DNA from: Alphaproteobacteria bacterium
Lineage (GTDB): Bacteria; Pseudomonadota; Alphaproteobacteria; UBA828
NCBI GenBank assembly: GCA_022823305.1
Contig: JAJDXK010000113.1
Span: forward strand, 1 to 41,680
DNA: 41,680 nt
Direction: 5' to 3'
The notes beneath the pieces are model-generated. The model was not told where the DNA came from and did not search any database. It worked only from the letters and a program-made list of their open reading frames with translations. The translations under genes were made by a program, and so were the position numbers. Of this stretch, positions 1 through 7,427 are shown one piece after another; positions within the stretch are counted from its first letter, which is position 1, and each line of letters starts with the position of its first letter.

Positions 1-234
1 GTCGATGTCTGCCTGCGCCTGGGCTACGTGATCATCACGATCGGCGTGCTCGGCTTCCTCGGCCTCGGCCTGCCGCCGCCCGATCCCGACTGGGGCGGGA
101 TGATCAACGAGACCCGCCAGATGGCCATGGTCTTCCCGCACATGTCGTTGTTCCCCTGCATCGCGATCTCGTCGCTGGTTCTGGGCTTCAACCTGCTGGC
201 CGACGGCCTGCGCGAAGTGTCGCTCAAGGACTAG
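1..234 (+). CDS. ABC transporter permease, DppC/OppC type (C-terminal fragment)
   Basis: The reading frame is open from the first base, so the gene begins outside the window; 77 residues remain. They show the end of a binding-protein-dependent permease of the dipeptide/oligopeptide class. A hydrophobic helix leads into the hallmark GLGLPPPDPDWGGMI, followed by a last membrane helix and a short cytoplasmic tail ending in LREVSLKD. In this class the permease pairs with DppB-like and DppD/DppF-like subunits in the inner membrane. The ATPase gene starts 12 bases downstream, with AGGAGG immediately after the stop, so both belong to one operon. The imported substrate cannot be read from the fragment. 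Peptide, betaine-like and metal-chelate substrates are all known for the family. Confidence 0.93.
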   Translation, partial: VDVCLRLGYVIITIGVLGFLGLGLPPPDPDWGGMINETRQMAMVFPHMSLFPCIAISSLVLGFNLLADGLREVSLKD

Positions 235-246
235 GAGGCGGAAGGA

Positions 247-2355
247 ATGTCGGACCAGACCCCTGAGCCGCCGGTCCTCGAGATTGCCGGCCTCTGCCTC
301 AGCTACTACACCCGGGCCGGCGAGGTGCCGGCGGTCTACGACTTCGACCTCACCGTGGCCAGGGGCGAATCGGTAGGGCTCGTTGGCGAGTCAGGCTGTG
401 GCAAGTCCACCGTGGCCAACGGCATCATGCGCTACATGGGCCACAACGGCGACATCGTCGGCGGCACGATCAAATTCCAGGGCCGCGACATGGCCGAGAT
501 GTCCGAGGAGGAGATCCGCCGCGTGCGCGGCAAGGACATCGCCATGATCTACCAGGAGCCGATGGCCTCGCTCAATCCGAGCCTGACCATCGGCCAGCAG
601 CTCATGGAAGTGCCGATGGTGCACGAGGGCGTGAGCCGGGCCGAGGCCTTCCAGCGCGCCTACGACATGCTGGCGGCGGTCCACATCCCGGACCCGAAGC
701 GGCTGATGATCTCCTATCCGCACCAGGTCTCCGGCGGGCAGCAGCAGCGCGTGGTGATCGCCATGGCGCTGTTGTCGAAGCCGGCGCTGCTGCTGCTGGA
801 CGAGCCGACGACGGCGCTCGACGTGACGGTGGAGGCCGGCATCGTCGAGCTGATCGCGGAGCTCAGCCGCGAGACCGGCTCATCGCTGCTCTACATCTCC
901 CACAACCTCGGGCTGATGCTCGAGGTCTGCGACCGCATCTGCGTGATGTACTCGGGCGAAGTGGTGGAGGAGGGAACGATCGACTCGATCTTCTCCTGGC
1001 CCAAGCACCCCTACACGAAGGGGCTCTTCGGCTGCATCCCGCTGCCGCACGCGGACAAGAACGCGCGTCCCCTGGTCTCGATCAAGGGCCAGCTTCCGCT
1101 CCCGCACCAGCGGCCGGAAGGCTGCAACTTCGGCCCGCGCTGCGGCTTCTTCGAGGACGGGCGCTGCGATCGCGGCCTGATCCCGATGGAGGGGGTGCAC
1201 ACCGACGACGATCCCGCGCACCGGGTCCGATGTACGCGCTGGGAGGGGATCAACGTCGACGAGGCGGTGCGCGCCGATACCGAGCGCGAGCCCATCGAGG
1301 TGGGCGAAACCGTCCTCGAGGTCGCCGACATGCGCAAGTACTACAAGGTGCGCGATCGCTCGCTGGCGGCGCTGGTCTCCGGCGGCTCCGTGCGGGAGGT
1401 CAAGGCGAACGAGAGCATCAGCTTCCGCGCCGGCGAGGGCGAAACGGTCGCCATCGTGGGCGAATCCGGTTGCGGCAAGTCGACCTTCGCCAAGGTGCTG
1501 ATGGGGCTCGAGACCGCCACCGACGGCGCCGTCACGCTGGACGGCACCGACCTCGGCGGCATCCCGGTCAACAAGCGCTCGGCGGCCCAGCTCGCCTCGC
1601 TGCAGATGGTGTTCCAGAACCCCAACGACACGCTCAACCCGTCGCACTCGGTCGGCTACCAGATCGGCCGGGTCATCAAGCGCTTCGGCATCGAGCGCGA
1701 CTCCGAGAAGCGCAAGGAGCTGGTGCACGAACTGCTGGACACGGTGAAGCTGCCGCGCGCCTTCGTGAGCCGCAAGCCGCGCCAGCTCTCGGGCGGGCAG
1801 AAGCAGCGCGTCGGAATCGCCCGCGCCTTCGCCGGCAAGCCGAAGACGGTGATCGCAGACGAGCCGATCTCGGCACTGGACGTCTCGGTGGCTGCGGCGG
1901 TGACCGAGCTGCTGATGGACATCCAGCGCGAGCACCGCACCACGCTGCTCTTCATCAGCCACGACCTCTCGGCGGTGCGCTACCTCTCGGACCGCGTGGT
2001 GGTGATGTATCTCGGCCAGATCATGGAGCGCGGCTCGACCGAGCAGATCTTCGCGCCGCCCTATCATCCCTACACCGAGGCGCTGCTCTCCGCCGTGCCG
2101 ATCGCCGACCCCGAGGTGGAGCGCCGCCGCATCGTGCTGGAAGGCACGCTGCCGAGCCCGCTCGACCCGCCCAAGGGCTGTCCCTTCTCGACCCGCTGCC
2201 CGCGCAAGCTCGGCTCCATCTGCGAGACCGACCCGCCGCCGCTGCAGGCGAACGCCGAGCGCCACGTCATCGCCTGCCACATTCCCCTCGAGGAGCTGCG
2301 CGAGGTCGAGCCCGTCATCACCATCCCCGACCGGGACCTCCACGCCGCGCAATGA
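247..2355 (+). CDS. Fused dipeptide/oligopeptide ABC transporter ATP-binding protein (two NBDs)
   Basis: This 702-residue cytoplasmic protein carries two complete ATPase domains in one chain, equivalent to DppD plus DppF (GsiA-like layout). NBD1 has Walker A GESGCGKST at residues 47-55, signature VSGGQQQR near 161 and Walker B LLLLDEP near 181. NBD2 repeats GESGCGKST near 404, followed by LSGGQKQR and a Walker B ending ADEP. Each half ends in an oligopeptide-HPY tail with the Cys pattern typical of peptide importers (GCNFGPRC and GCPFSTRC). The ATG follows AGGAGG at 234-239. It powers import through the permease ending at 234. Its stop overlaps the next start (ATGA), which ties uptake to the M24 enzymes downstream. 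Confidence 0.95.
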   Translation: MSDQTPEPPVLEIAGLCLSYYTRAGEVPAVYDFDLTVARGESVGLVGESGCGKSTVANGIMRYMGHNGDIVGGTIKFQGRDMAEMSEEEIRRVRGKDIAMIYQEPMASLNPSLTIGQQLMEVPMVHEGVSRAEAFQRAYDMLAAVHIPDPKRLMISYPHQVSGGQQQRVVIAMALLSKPALLLLDEPTTALDVTVEAGIVELIAELSRETGSSLLYISHNLGLMLEVCDRICVMYSGEVVEEGTIDSIFSWPKHPYTKGLFGCIPLPHADKNARPLVSIKGQLPLPHQRPEGCNFGPRCGFFEDGRCDRGLIPMEGVHTDDDPAHRVRCTRWEGINVDEAVRADTEREPIEVGETVLEVADMRKYYKVRDRSLAALVSGGSVREVKANESISFRAGEGETVAIVGESGCGKSTFAKVLMGLETATDGAVTLDGTDLGGIPVNKRSAAQLASLQMVFQNPNDTLNPSHSVGYQIGRVIKRFGIERDSEKRKELVHELLDTVKLPRAFVSRKPRQLSGGQKQRVGIARAFAGKPKTVIADEPISALDVSVAAAVTELLMDIQREHRTTLLFISHDLSAVRYLSDRVVVMYLGQIMERGSTEQIFAPPYHPYTEALLSAVPIADPEVERRRIVLEGTLPSPLDPPKGCPFSTRCPRKLGSICETDPPPLQANAERHVIACHIPLEELREVEPVITIPDRDLHAAQ

Positions 2356-3572
2356 CCGCAGCGCCGATTTCGGTGCCGTCGGCGCCCGACGAGACGGCGC
2401 TCCGGCTGGGACGGCTGAGGCGGCTCCGGGCGGAGATGGCGCGCCTCGGCTACGCCGCCCTGGTTCTGACCGACCCGCACAACGTGCGCTACGCCACCGG
2501 CGCGCGGAACATGATGCCCTTCCTGCTGCGCAACCCGGCGCGCTACGTCTTCGTGCCGCTGGAGGGGCCGGTGGTGCTCTTCGAGTTCGCGGGCTGCGAG
2601 CACATGGAGCGCGACAACCCGGCCATCGACGAGGTCCGGGTCGCGACCACGGTCTCCTTCGTGGCGCGCGCGCCGCTCCTGGACGAGACGGCGAAGAGCT
2701 GGGCCGGGGAGATCGCCCAGCTCATGCGCAGCCACTGCCCGGGCGAGACGCGCATCGGCCTCGAGCGCATCGACGCGCGCGCCGTCGGCCATCTGGCGGA
2801 GCAGGGCTTCACGATCCTCGACGCCCAGGCGCCGGCGGAGCGTGCGCGCGCAATCAAGACGCCGGAGGAGATCGTCTGCTCGCGACGCTCGATGGCCACC
2901 GTCATGGAGGCGGAGCGGGCACTGGAGCAGGCCATCAGGCCGGGGATCAGCGAGAACGCGCTCTGGGCCGAGTTCCACCGCCATCTGATCGCGAACGGCG
3001 CGGACTATGTGGAAACGCGGCTGCTCAGCTCGGGCGAGAAGACCAACCCGTGGTTCCAGGAGACCGGCGAGCGCGTGATCCGCGCCGGCGAGCTCGTCGC
3101 CCACGATACCGATGCCGTCGGCCCGCACGGCTACTACGCCGACTTCTCCCGCACCTTCCTCTGCGGCGACGGCAAGCCGACACCCGCGCAACGCACGCTT
3201 TACCGCCTCGCCCACGAGCAGATCCATCACAACATGGCGCTGATCCACCCGGGGCGCACCTTCCGCGAGATCACCGAGGCGGCCTGGACGATCCCCGCGC
3301 CCTACCATGCGCGCCGCTACTTCGTGATGATCCACGGCATTGGCGCCACCGGCGAGTATCCCTACATGATCTATCAGGCCGACTACGACGGCGGGTGCGA
3401 CTACGACGGCGTCGTCGAGCCCAACATGACCCTGTGCGTGGAAAGCTACATCGGCCATGAAGAGGGTAGCGAGGGGGTGAAGCTCGAGCAGCAGGTCCTG
3501 GTCGCCGAGACCGGCACCCTGCCCATGAGCACCTTCCCGTTCGACGAAAGGCTGCTTGGCCGCGAGCTTTGA
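2352..3572 (+). CDS. M24-fold (creatinase/aminopeptidase P-like) protein, DddP-like paralog 1
   Basis: The 406-residue protein has an N-terminal creatinase-like domain (about 1-160) and a C-terminal pita-bread M24 domain. The start is the ATG overlapping the ATPase stop. Metal ligands of the M24 site are present: D252, D254, D264, H328, a Glu in LCVES and a Glu in VKLEQQV. It is closely related to the next gene and to the DMSP lyase DddP (shared LSSGEKTNPW-like block before the metal Asp pair). The residue six after the metal His, which is the proposed catalytic Asp in DddP, is Gly334 here (HGIGATGE). So this copy probably does not work like DddP. It may be a hydrolase or a partner of the second paralog. 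The true reaction is unknown; being a peptidase is only one option in this fold. Confidence 0.88.
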   Translation: MTAAPISVPSAPDETALRLGRLRRLRAEMARLGYAALVLTDPHNVRYATGARNMMPFLLRNPARYVFVPLEGPVVLFEFAGCEHMERDNPAIDEVRVATTVSFVARAPLLDETAKSWAGEIAQLMRSHCPGETRIGLERIDARAVGHLAEQGFTILDAQAPAERARAIKTPEEIVCSRRSMATVMEAERALEQAIRPGISENALWAEFHRHLIANGADYVETRLLSSGEKTNPWFQETGERVIRAGELVAHDTDAVGPHGYYADFSRTFLCGDGKPTPAQRTLYRLAHEQIHHNMALIHPGRTFREITEAAWTIPAPYHARRYFVMIHGIGATGEYPYMIYQADYDGGCDYDGVVEPNMTLCVESYIGHEEGSEGVKLEQQVLVAETGTLPMSTFPFDERLLGREL

Positions 3573-3583
3573 GGAGCCCACAC

Positions 3584-4819
3584 ATGAACGCGAGAAGCGA
3601 TACCGGTGGCCCGCCGCGCCTGCACGGCGCGATGGAGCACAGCGTCCCGCCCTGCGAGCTCGACGAGGTGCGGCTCTATCGGCTCGGGCGGGTGCGAAAG
3701 GCGCTGGCGGCGCGCGACCTGGCCGGCATCATCCTCTACGACCCGGTGAACGTCCGCTACGCCACCGACGCGCCCAACATGCAGCTCTGGTGCGCCCACA
3801 ACGAGGCGCGCTACCTCTACGTGCCGGCCGAGGGCCCGGTGAGGCTCTTCGAGTTCAGCAGCGGCGATCTGCTCACCGCCGGGCTTCCCACCATCGACGA
3901 GGTCCGCCACGCCACCTTCGTGCTCTACTTCATCGCCGGCGGGCGGCAGGCAGGCAGGGCGAAGGCCTGGGCCGACGAGCTGGACTCGGTGATCCGCGAG
4001 AACAGCGGCGGCAACATGCGCATCGCCATCGACCGCGTCGCGCCGCAGGGCGTGATCGAGATGCAGCGGCGGGGCTACGAGATCCACGACGGTTTCGAGG
4101 TGATGGAGAACGCGCGGAACATCAAGTCCGCCGGCGAGATCGCGCTCATGCGCCACGCCATCGCCGTCTGCGAGCAGGCGGTGCAGGGGATGCGCGAGGC
4201 GCTCGTGCCCGGCATCACCGAGAACGCACTCTGGGCCGAGCTCCATCGCGGCAACATCGCGGGCGGCGGCGAGTGGATCGAGTGCCGCCTGCTCGCCTCG
4301 GGCCCGCGCACCAACCCCTGGATGCGCGAGTGCTCGATGCGCGTCATCGAGAGGGGCGACATCGTGGCCTTCGACACCGACCTCGTCGGCCCCTACGGCT
4401 ACTGCGCCGACATCTCGCGCAGCTGGGTGTGCGACGCGCGCCCGAGCGACGAGCAGCGGCGCATCTACGCCGAGGCCTACCTGCAAATCCAGGAAAACAA
4501 GGCGCTGCTGAAGCCGGGCGTCAGCTTCCGCGAGATCACGGAACGCGCGCGCCCGCTCGCCGACGAATTCGTCGACGGCCGCTATCCCGTGGCGATGCAC
4601 GGGGTCGGGCTCTGCGACGAGTACCCGGCGATTCCCTATCCGCAGGACTATGAGCCCGGCGACGAGGGCGTGCTGCAGGAAGGGATGGTGCTCTGCGTCG
4701 AGGCGCTGGTCGCGCCCGCCGGCGGCCGCGAGGCGGTCAAGCTGGAGGAGCAGGTGCTCATCACCGCCACGGGCCACGAGCAGCTCTCGTCCTACCCGCT
4801 GGAGGAGGACTGGCTGTAG
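3584..4819 (+). CDS. M24-fold DddP-like protein (candidate DMSP lyase or related onium-compound lyase/hydrolase), paralog 2
   Basis: The gene encodes 411 residues; the ATG at 3584 follows GAGGAG by seven bases. From memory of the family, this chain closely follows the DMSP lyase DddP: NIRYATD-like and NMQLW blocks, GGEWIECRLLASGPRTNPW, FDTDLVGPYGYCADISRSW and MHGVGLCDEYP. DddP metal ligands map to D264, D266, D276, H339, E373 and E388, and the proposed catalytic Asp maps to D345, six residues after the His. It is about 35 residues shorter than marine DddP at the N terminus. DddP would cleave dimethylsulfoniopropionate to acrylate and DMS in the cytoplasm. Neighbours (peptide-type importer, paralog 1, oxygenases) suggest a small imported substrate. 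Nearby M24 clades include proteins without lyase activity, so the activity is a hypothesis. Confidence 0.85.
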   Translation: MNARSDTGGPPRLHGAMEHSVPPCELDEVRLYRLGRVRKALAARDLAGIILYDPVNVRYATDAPNMQLWCAHNEARYLYVPAEGPVRLFEFSSGDLLTAGLPTIDEVRHATFVLYFIAGGRQAGRAKAWADELDSVIRENSGGNMRIAIDRVAPQGVIEMQRRGYEIHDGFEVMENARNIKSAGEIALMRHAIAVCEQAVQGMREALVPGITENALWAELHRGNIAGGGEWIECRLLASGPRTNPWMRECSMRVIERGDIVAFDTDLVGPYGYCADISRSWVCDARPSDEQRRIYAEAYLQIQENKALLKPGVSFREITERARPLADEFVDGRYPVAMHGVGLCDEYPAIPYPQDYEPGDEGVLQEGMVLCVEALVAPAGGREAVKLEEQVLITATGHEQLSSYPLEEDWL

Positions 4820-4840
4820 GGCGAGCAAGGCGCTGGCGTC

Positions 4841-5701
4841 ATGGACTTGCCGGAGCCCTTCATGAGACAGGTTCTCGACCTCGATCGCTTGCCCCTGGAC
4901 GCGCTGGGCGACACCCGCGGGCGGGAGCTGGTCGCACGCTGCCGGAGCGAGCTCGGCGAGACCGGAATGTTCAGCCTCGAGACGCTCGTCCGTCCCGGGG
5001 CTCTCCGCGACATCGTCGCGGAGCTGGAGCCCCTCTTCGACACCGCCGCCTTCACCCACGCCCGGGACCACAACATCTATTTCGATGACGACATCCGGGA
5101 TCTGGAGACGGGTCATCCGGCGCTCCGCCGCTTCACCACGATCAACCGCACCATCTGCGGCGACCAGATTCCGGCGAGTCCGGTCACGCTGATCTACGAA
5201 TGGCGGCCTCTCATCGACTTTCTGGCGGCGGCGATGGAGAAGCCCCGGCTATATCCGATGGCCGATCCGCTGGCCCGGATCAACGTCATGGCCTACCGGG
5301 CAGGGGAGCAGCTCAACTGGCATTTCGACCGGGCCGAGTTCACGATCACCCTCCTCCTGCAGGCGCCGGTGGCGGGCGGGGAATTCCAGTACCGCAGCGG
5401 GCTCAGGAGCGACTCCGATCCGAACTATGACGGCATTGCCCGTCTCCTGGCCGGCCGGGACGAGCAGGCGCGGACCCTGCCGCTGGCACCGGGCACGCTC
5501 AACGTCTTCAAGGGCAAGAACACGGCGCACCGGACGACCCCGGTGGAAGGCGAGCGCGACAGGATCATCGCCGTCTTCTCCTACTACGAGACGCCGGACT
5601 ATGCGTTCAGCGATTCGGAACGGCTCGGCTTCTACGGCCGGACGGGTCCCGTGACGATCGATCGGCCGCCGCCGGCCGGCGGAGCGGCGATGGCGCGATG
5701 A
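4841..5701 (+). CDS. Fe(II)/2-oxoglutarate-dependent oxygenase, HalD/BesD-scaffold type
   Basis: This 286-residue cytoplasmic enzyme shows the double-stranded beta-helix signature LNWHFDRAEFTITLLLQAP followed by GGEFQYR. That pattern is typical of the scaffold shared by amino-acid radical halogenases (BesD, HalD) and related hydroxylases. The facial triad is H161-x-D163 with distal H230 (NTAHRTTP), and an Arg in EGERDR can bind 2-oxoglutarate. Halogenases of this scaffold have Gly in place of the Asp, so the intact Asp163 predicts hydroxylation or another oxidative reaction, not halogenation. The start is the ATG at 4841; an in-frame ATG at 4862 is possible. The stop overlaps the next gene (ATGA). 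The substrate is unknown; a free amino acid or betaine-like compound fits the context. Confidence 0.85.
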   Translation: MDLPEPFMRQVLDLDRLPLDALGDTRGRELVARCRSELGETGMFSLETLVRPGALRDIVAELEPLFDTAAFTHARDHNIYFDDDIRDLETGHPALRRFTTINRTICGDQIPASPVTLIYEWRPLIDFLAAAMEKPRLYPMADPLARINVMAYRAGEQLNWHFDRAEFTITLLLQAPVAGGEFQYRSGLRSDSDPNYDGIARLLAGRDEQARTLPLAPGTLNVFKGKNTAHRTTPVEGERDRIIAVFSYYETPDYAFSDSERLGFYGRTGPVTIDRPPPAGGAAMAR

Positions 5702-6012
5702 GCGTCGCGCTCTTCTACAACCCGTGCTGTCCGGACTGCGTGCGGCAGGCGAGGACCACGGCGCGCCTGGACTGGCTCGGCCGCGTGGAGCTCCGCACCG
5801 ACGATTCGCCCCTCGGACCGGTCGTGGTCGGCGAGATCGTGGTGGTCGACAAGAGCAGGAGAAGGGTGTTCAGCGGCGTCTACGCGACCCGCAAGGTATG
5901 CCTCCAGGTGCCCCTCTTCTTCGCCTGGGGGCTCGCGCTCTACCTGCCCCCGCTCCGCCGCCTGGCCGGGCGCAACAAGCCCGGCTGCAACGGCGACGCC
6001 TGCGAGATCTGA
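5698..6012 (+). CDS. Small DCC-like thioredoxin-fold protein
   Basis: The 104-residue protein opens with a short beta strand and a Cys cluster (ALFYNPCCPDCVRQA). This is the position of the LFYDGxCxxC motif in DCC1-like thiol-disulfide oxidoreductases (DUF393). It is shorter than most of that family, has a hydrophobic stretch near 78-92 (FFAWGLALYLPPL) and ends in a second Cys pair (GCNGDACEI). Translation is coupled to the upstream oxygenase by an ATGA overlap, so the two are probably co-expressed. A redox or accessory role toward that oxygenase is plausible but not shown. The gene ends 16 bases from the convergent Rieske gene. Confidence 0.7.
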   Translation: MSVALFYNPCCPDCVRQARTTARLDWLGRVELRTDDSPLGPVVVGEIVVVDKSRRRVFSGVYATRKVCLQVPLFFAWGLALYLPPLRRLAGRNKPGCNGDACEI

Positions 6013-6028
6013 CGCCGGGCACGTCCGT

Positions 6029-7228
6029 TCAGGCGTTGTGAGTGGCCTTGGCGGCCTCGATGAACCTCTTGCCCGCCCAGCGGTAGAAGCTGTGCGTGGT
6101 GTGCTCCAGCGCCGGCGAGAGCACGCCGCCACGGAAGGCCGGCGAGGCGCGGCCGCGCTGCATCCCCTCGACCACGAACCGGTCCTCCAGGAAGATGCCC
6201 TTCCACAGGGCGGTGTTCGCCTGGCGCAGCTCTGCGCAGCCATCGCCCAGGGCCTCGTCGTCAAAGTAGTAGAGGTCGACGTGCTCGACGGTCCGCCCCG
6301 GGCTCATCGGCATGATCGTGCCGACGAAGCAGTGGTCGGCGTGGACGCCGAAGAGCGCGGTGGGAAAGAGCGCGACGTACTCCGCAGTGCCGTGCCAGCG
6401 CGCGGGCAGGCCCGGCATCACCGGCAGGCCGTTGCCGTTCTCGACCAGCTGCGGCCGGTAGGCGGTGCTGCCCTGGCCGGCGTAGCCGTCCACCTCCTCC
6501 GCGATCTGGTAGTGATCCTCGAGCCGCGAGTAACTGTTGAGGCCGGGGTGAATCCACGGCAGGTGGTAGGCCTCGCAGAAGTTCTCGACCGCGAGCTTCC
6601 AGTTGCAGGCGACATCGAGGGTGAAGGAGGAATCGATCGCCTCGTGGTGCAGGGGGGCGGACTCGAAGTCCTTCCAGCGCTTCGCCACCGGTGCGATGAA
6701 GCTCTCGAAGGGCTCCGCGTCGCCGCTCAGGTTGACGAACACGGCGTCGAACCAGGTCGCGCTCCGCACCGGCTTGAGTCCGTGCTTCGCCTTGTCGAAG
6801 CCCGGGCAGGTGTTGCTGTCGGTGCCGCCGATCATCGGCGTGGCGCGCAGCGAGCCGTCGAGGTCGTAGGTCCAGGAGTGATAGGGGCAGCGGATCGTGC
6901 CGCGCGTCCGCGCCGGCTTCTCCATCAGCAGCATCCCGCGGTGGCTGCAGACGTTGTGGAAGACGCGCACCTCGTCGTCTCGCCCGCGCACCATGATGAG
7001 CGGCAGGCCGGCGAACTCCAGCGGCATGGCATCGCCCGCCTCCGGCACGCGCCGGCCGGTGCCGATGCAGGCCCAGCTGCGGGCCAGGAGCACGTCCTGC
7101 TCCCATTCGGCGAACTCGTCGGAGACGTAGGCTTCGTTGGGCAGACCGCTTGCCTCCTCGATCGGGCGCATGACCCGATCGAGTGCCGCAGTCACATCCG
7201 CGTAGCTGCTCCACCAGCAGTCAGCCAT
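6029..7228 (-). CDS. Rieske non-heme iron oxygenase, alpha subunit (betaine/aromatic-ring hydroxylase family)
   Basis: The protein has 399 residues from the ATG at 7228, preceded by AGGGGA; a GTG nine codons upstream is an alternative. The Rieske cluster is C94-x-H96 and C114-x2-H117 (VCSHRG, CPYHSW). The catalytic mononuclear iron motif is ENFCEAYHLPWIHP, with E219 as the bridging acid and H222 and H227 as ligands. The NWKLAVENFCEAYH layout resembles single-component alpha-type oxygenases that demethylate or hydroxylate betaines, choline, carnitine and stachydrine. It also fits ring hydroxylases. Electrons must come from a reductase, and none is encoded nearby. It sits downstream of two enolase-superfamily genes but has its own promoter with a palindrome at 7282-7308. 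Confidence 0.92.
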   Translation of the reverse strand: MADCWWSSYADVTAALDRVMRPIEEASGLPNEAYVSDEFAEWEQDVLLARSWACIGTGRRVPEAGDAMPLEFAGLPLIMVRGRDDEVRVFHNVCSHRGMLLMEKPARTRGTIRCPYHSWTYDLDGSLRATPMIGGTDSNTCPGFDKAKHGLKPVRSATWFDAVFVNLSGDAEPFESFIAPVAKRWKDFESAPLHHEAIDSSFTLDVACNWKLAVENFCEAYHLPWIHPGLNSYSRLEDHYQIAEEVDGYAGQGSTAYRPQLVENGNGLPVMPGLPARWHGTAEYVALFPTALFGVHADHCFVGTIMPMSPGRTVEHVDLYYFDDEALGDGCAELRQANTALWKGIFLEDRFVVEGMQRGRASPAFRGGVLSPALEHTTHSFYRWAGKRFIEAAKATHNA

Positions 7229-7281
7229 GCCCCGGTCCCCTGCATGCGCAGACACGGCCGTCCAGACCGTGCAAGCGATCC

Positions 7282-7308
7282 TCTCGCCATATCAGGCGAT
7301 TGGCGAGA
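7282..7308. promoter_or_regulatory. Inverted repeat (candidate operator) over the Rieske gene promoter
   Basis: TCTCGCCA at 7282-7289 and TGGCGAGA at 7301-7308 are perfect 8-base inverted arms around an 11-base spacer. The repeat covers the spacer and -10 region of the promoter proposed at 7288-7316. This placement is what a repressor site would show. No regulator gene for it is recognised in the island. Confidence 0.5.
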
Positions 7309-7316
7309 AGGGTCAA
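7288..7316 (-). promoter_or_regulatory. Putative sigma-70 promoter for the Rieske oxygenase gene
   Basis: On the minus strand TTGACC (7311-7316) is followed after 17 bases by GATATG (7288-7293). The -35 is good and the -10 is weak. A start near 7281 would give a leader of about 50 bases before the ATG at 7228. The overlapping palindrome supports a regulated promoter. Confidence 0.45.
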
Positions 7317-7394
7317 GGCCTTTTTGAGCTCTTGGCTTGATTTTCTGGAAAGAGCCGCGAGCCGACGACGACCGCCGCGCTGCGGCCTGCGATC

Positions 7395-7411
7395 CCGGCG
7401 CCTCGCGCCGG
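7395..7411 (-). terminator. GC-rich hairpin after the MR/MLE gene
   Basis: CCGGCGC and GCGCCGG form a perfect 7-bp stem with a 3-base loop, starting 16 bases after the stop of the gene at 7428. GATC on both sides could extend the stem past a 2-base bulge. No clear U-run follows, so it may stabilise the mRNA end or pause transcription and not be a full terminator. Confidence 0.4.
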
Positions 7412-7427
7412 CAGATCGTCCCCTGAA

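Noticed and set aside
1230..3572. 780-codon frame that would fuse an Arg-rich leader to M24 paralog 1
   Set aside because: The first 374 codons are an off-frame reading of the ATPase. The true start is the ATG at 2352 overlapping the ATPase stop.
4841..5701. 2OG oxygenase as a radical halogenase
   Set aside because: The scaffold matches, but the Asp of the HxD motif is present; halogenases on this scaffold have Gly.
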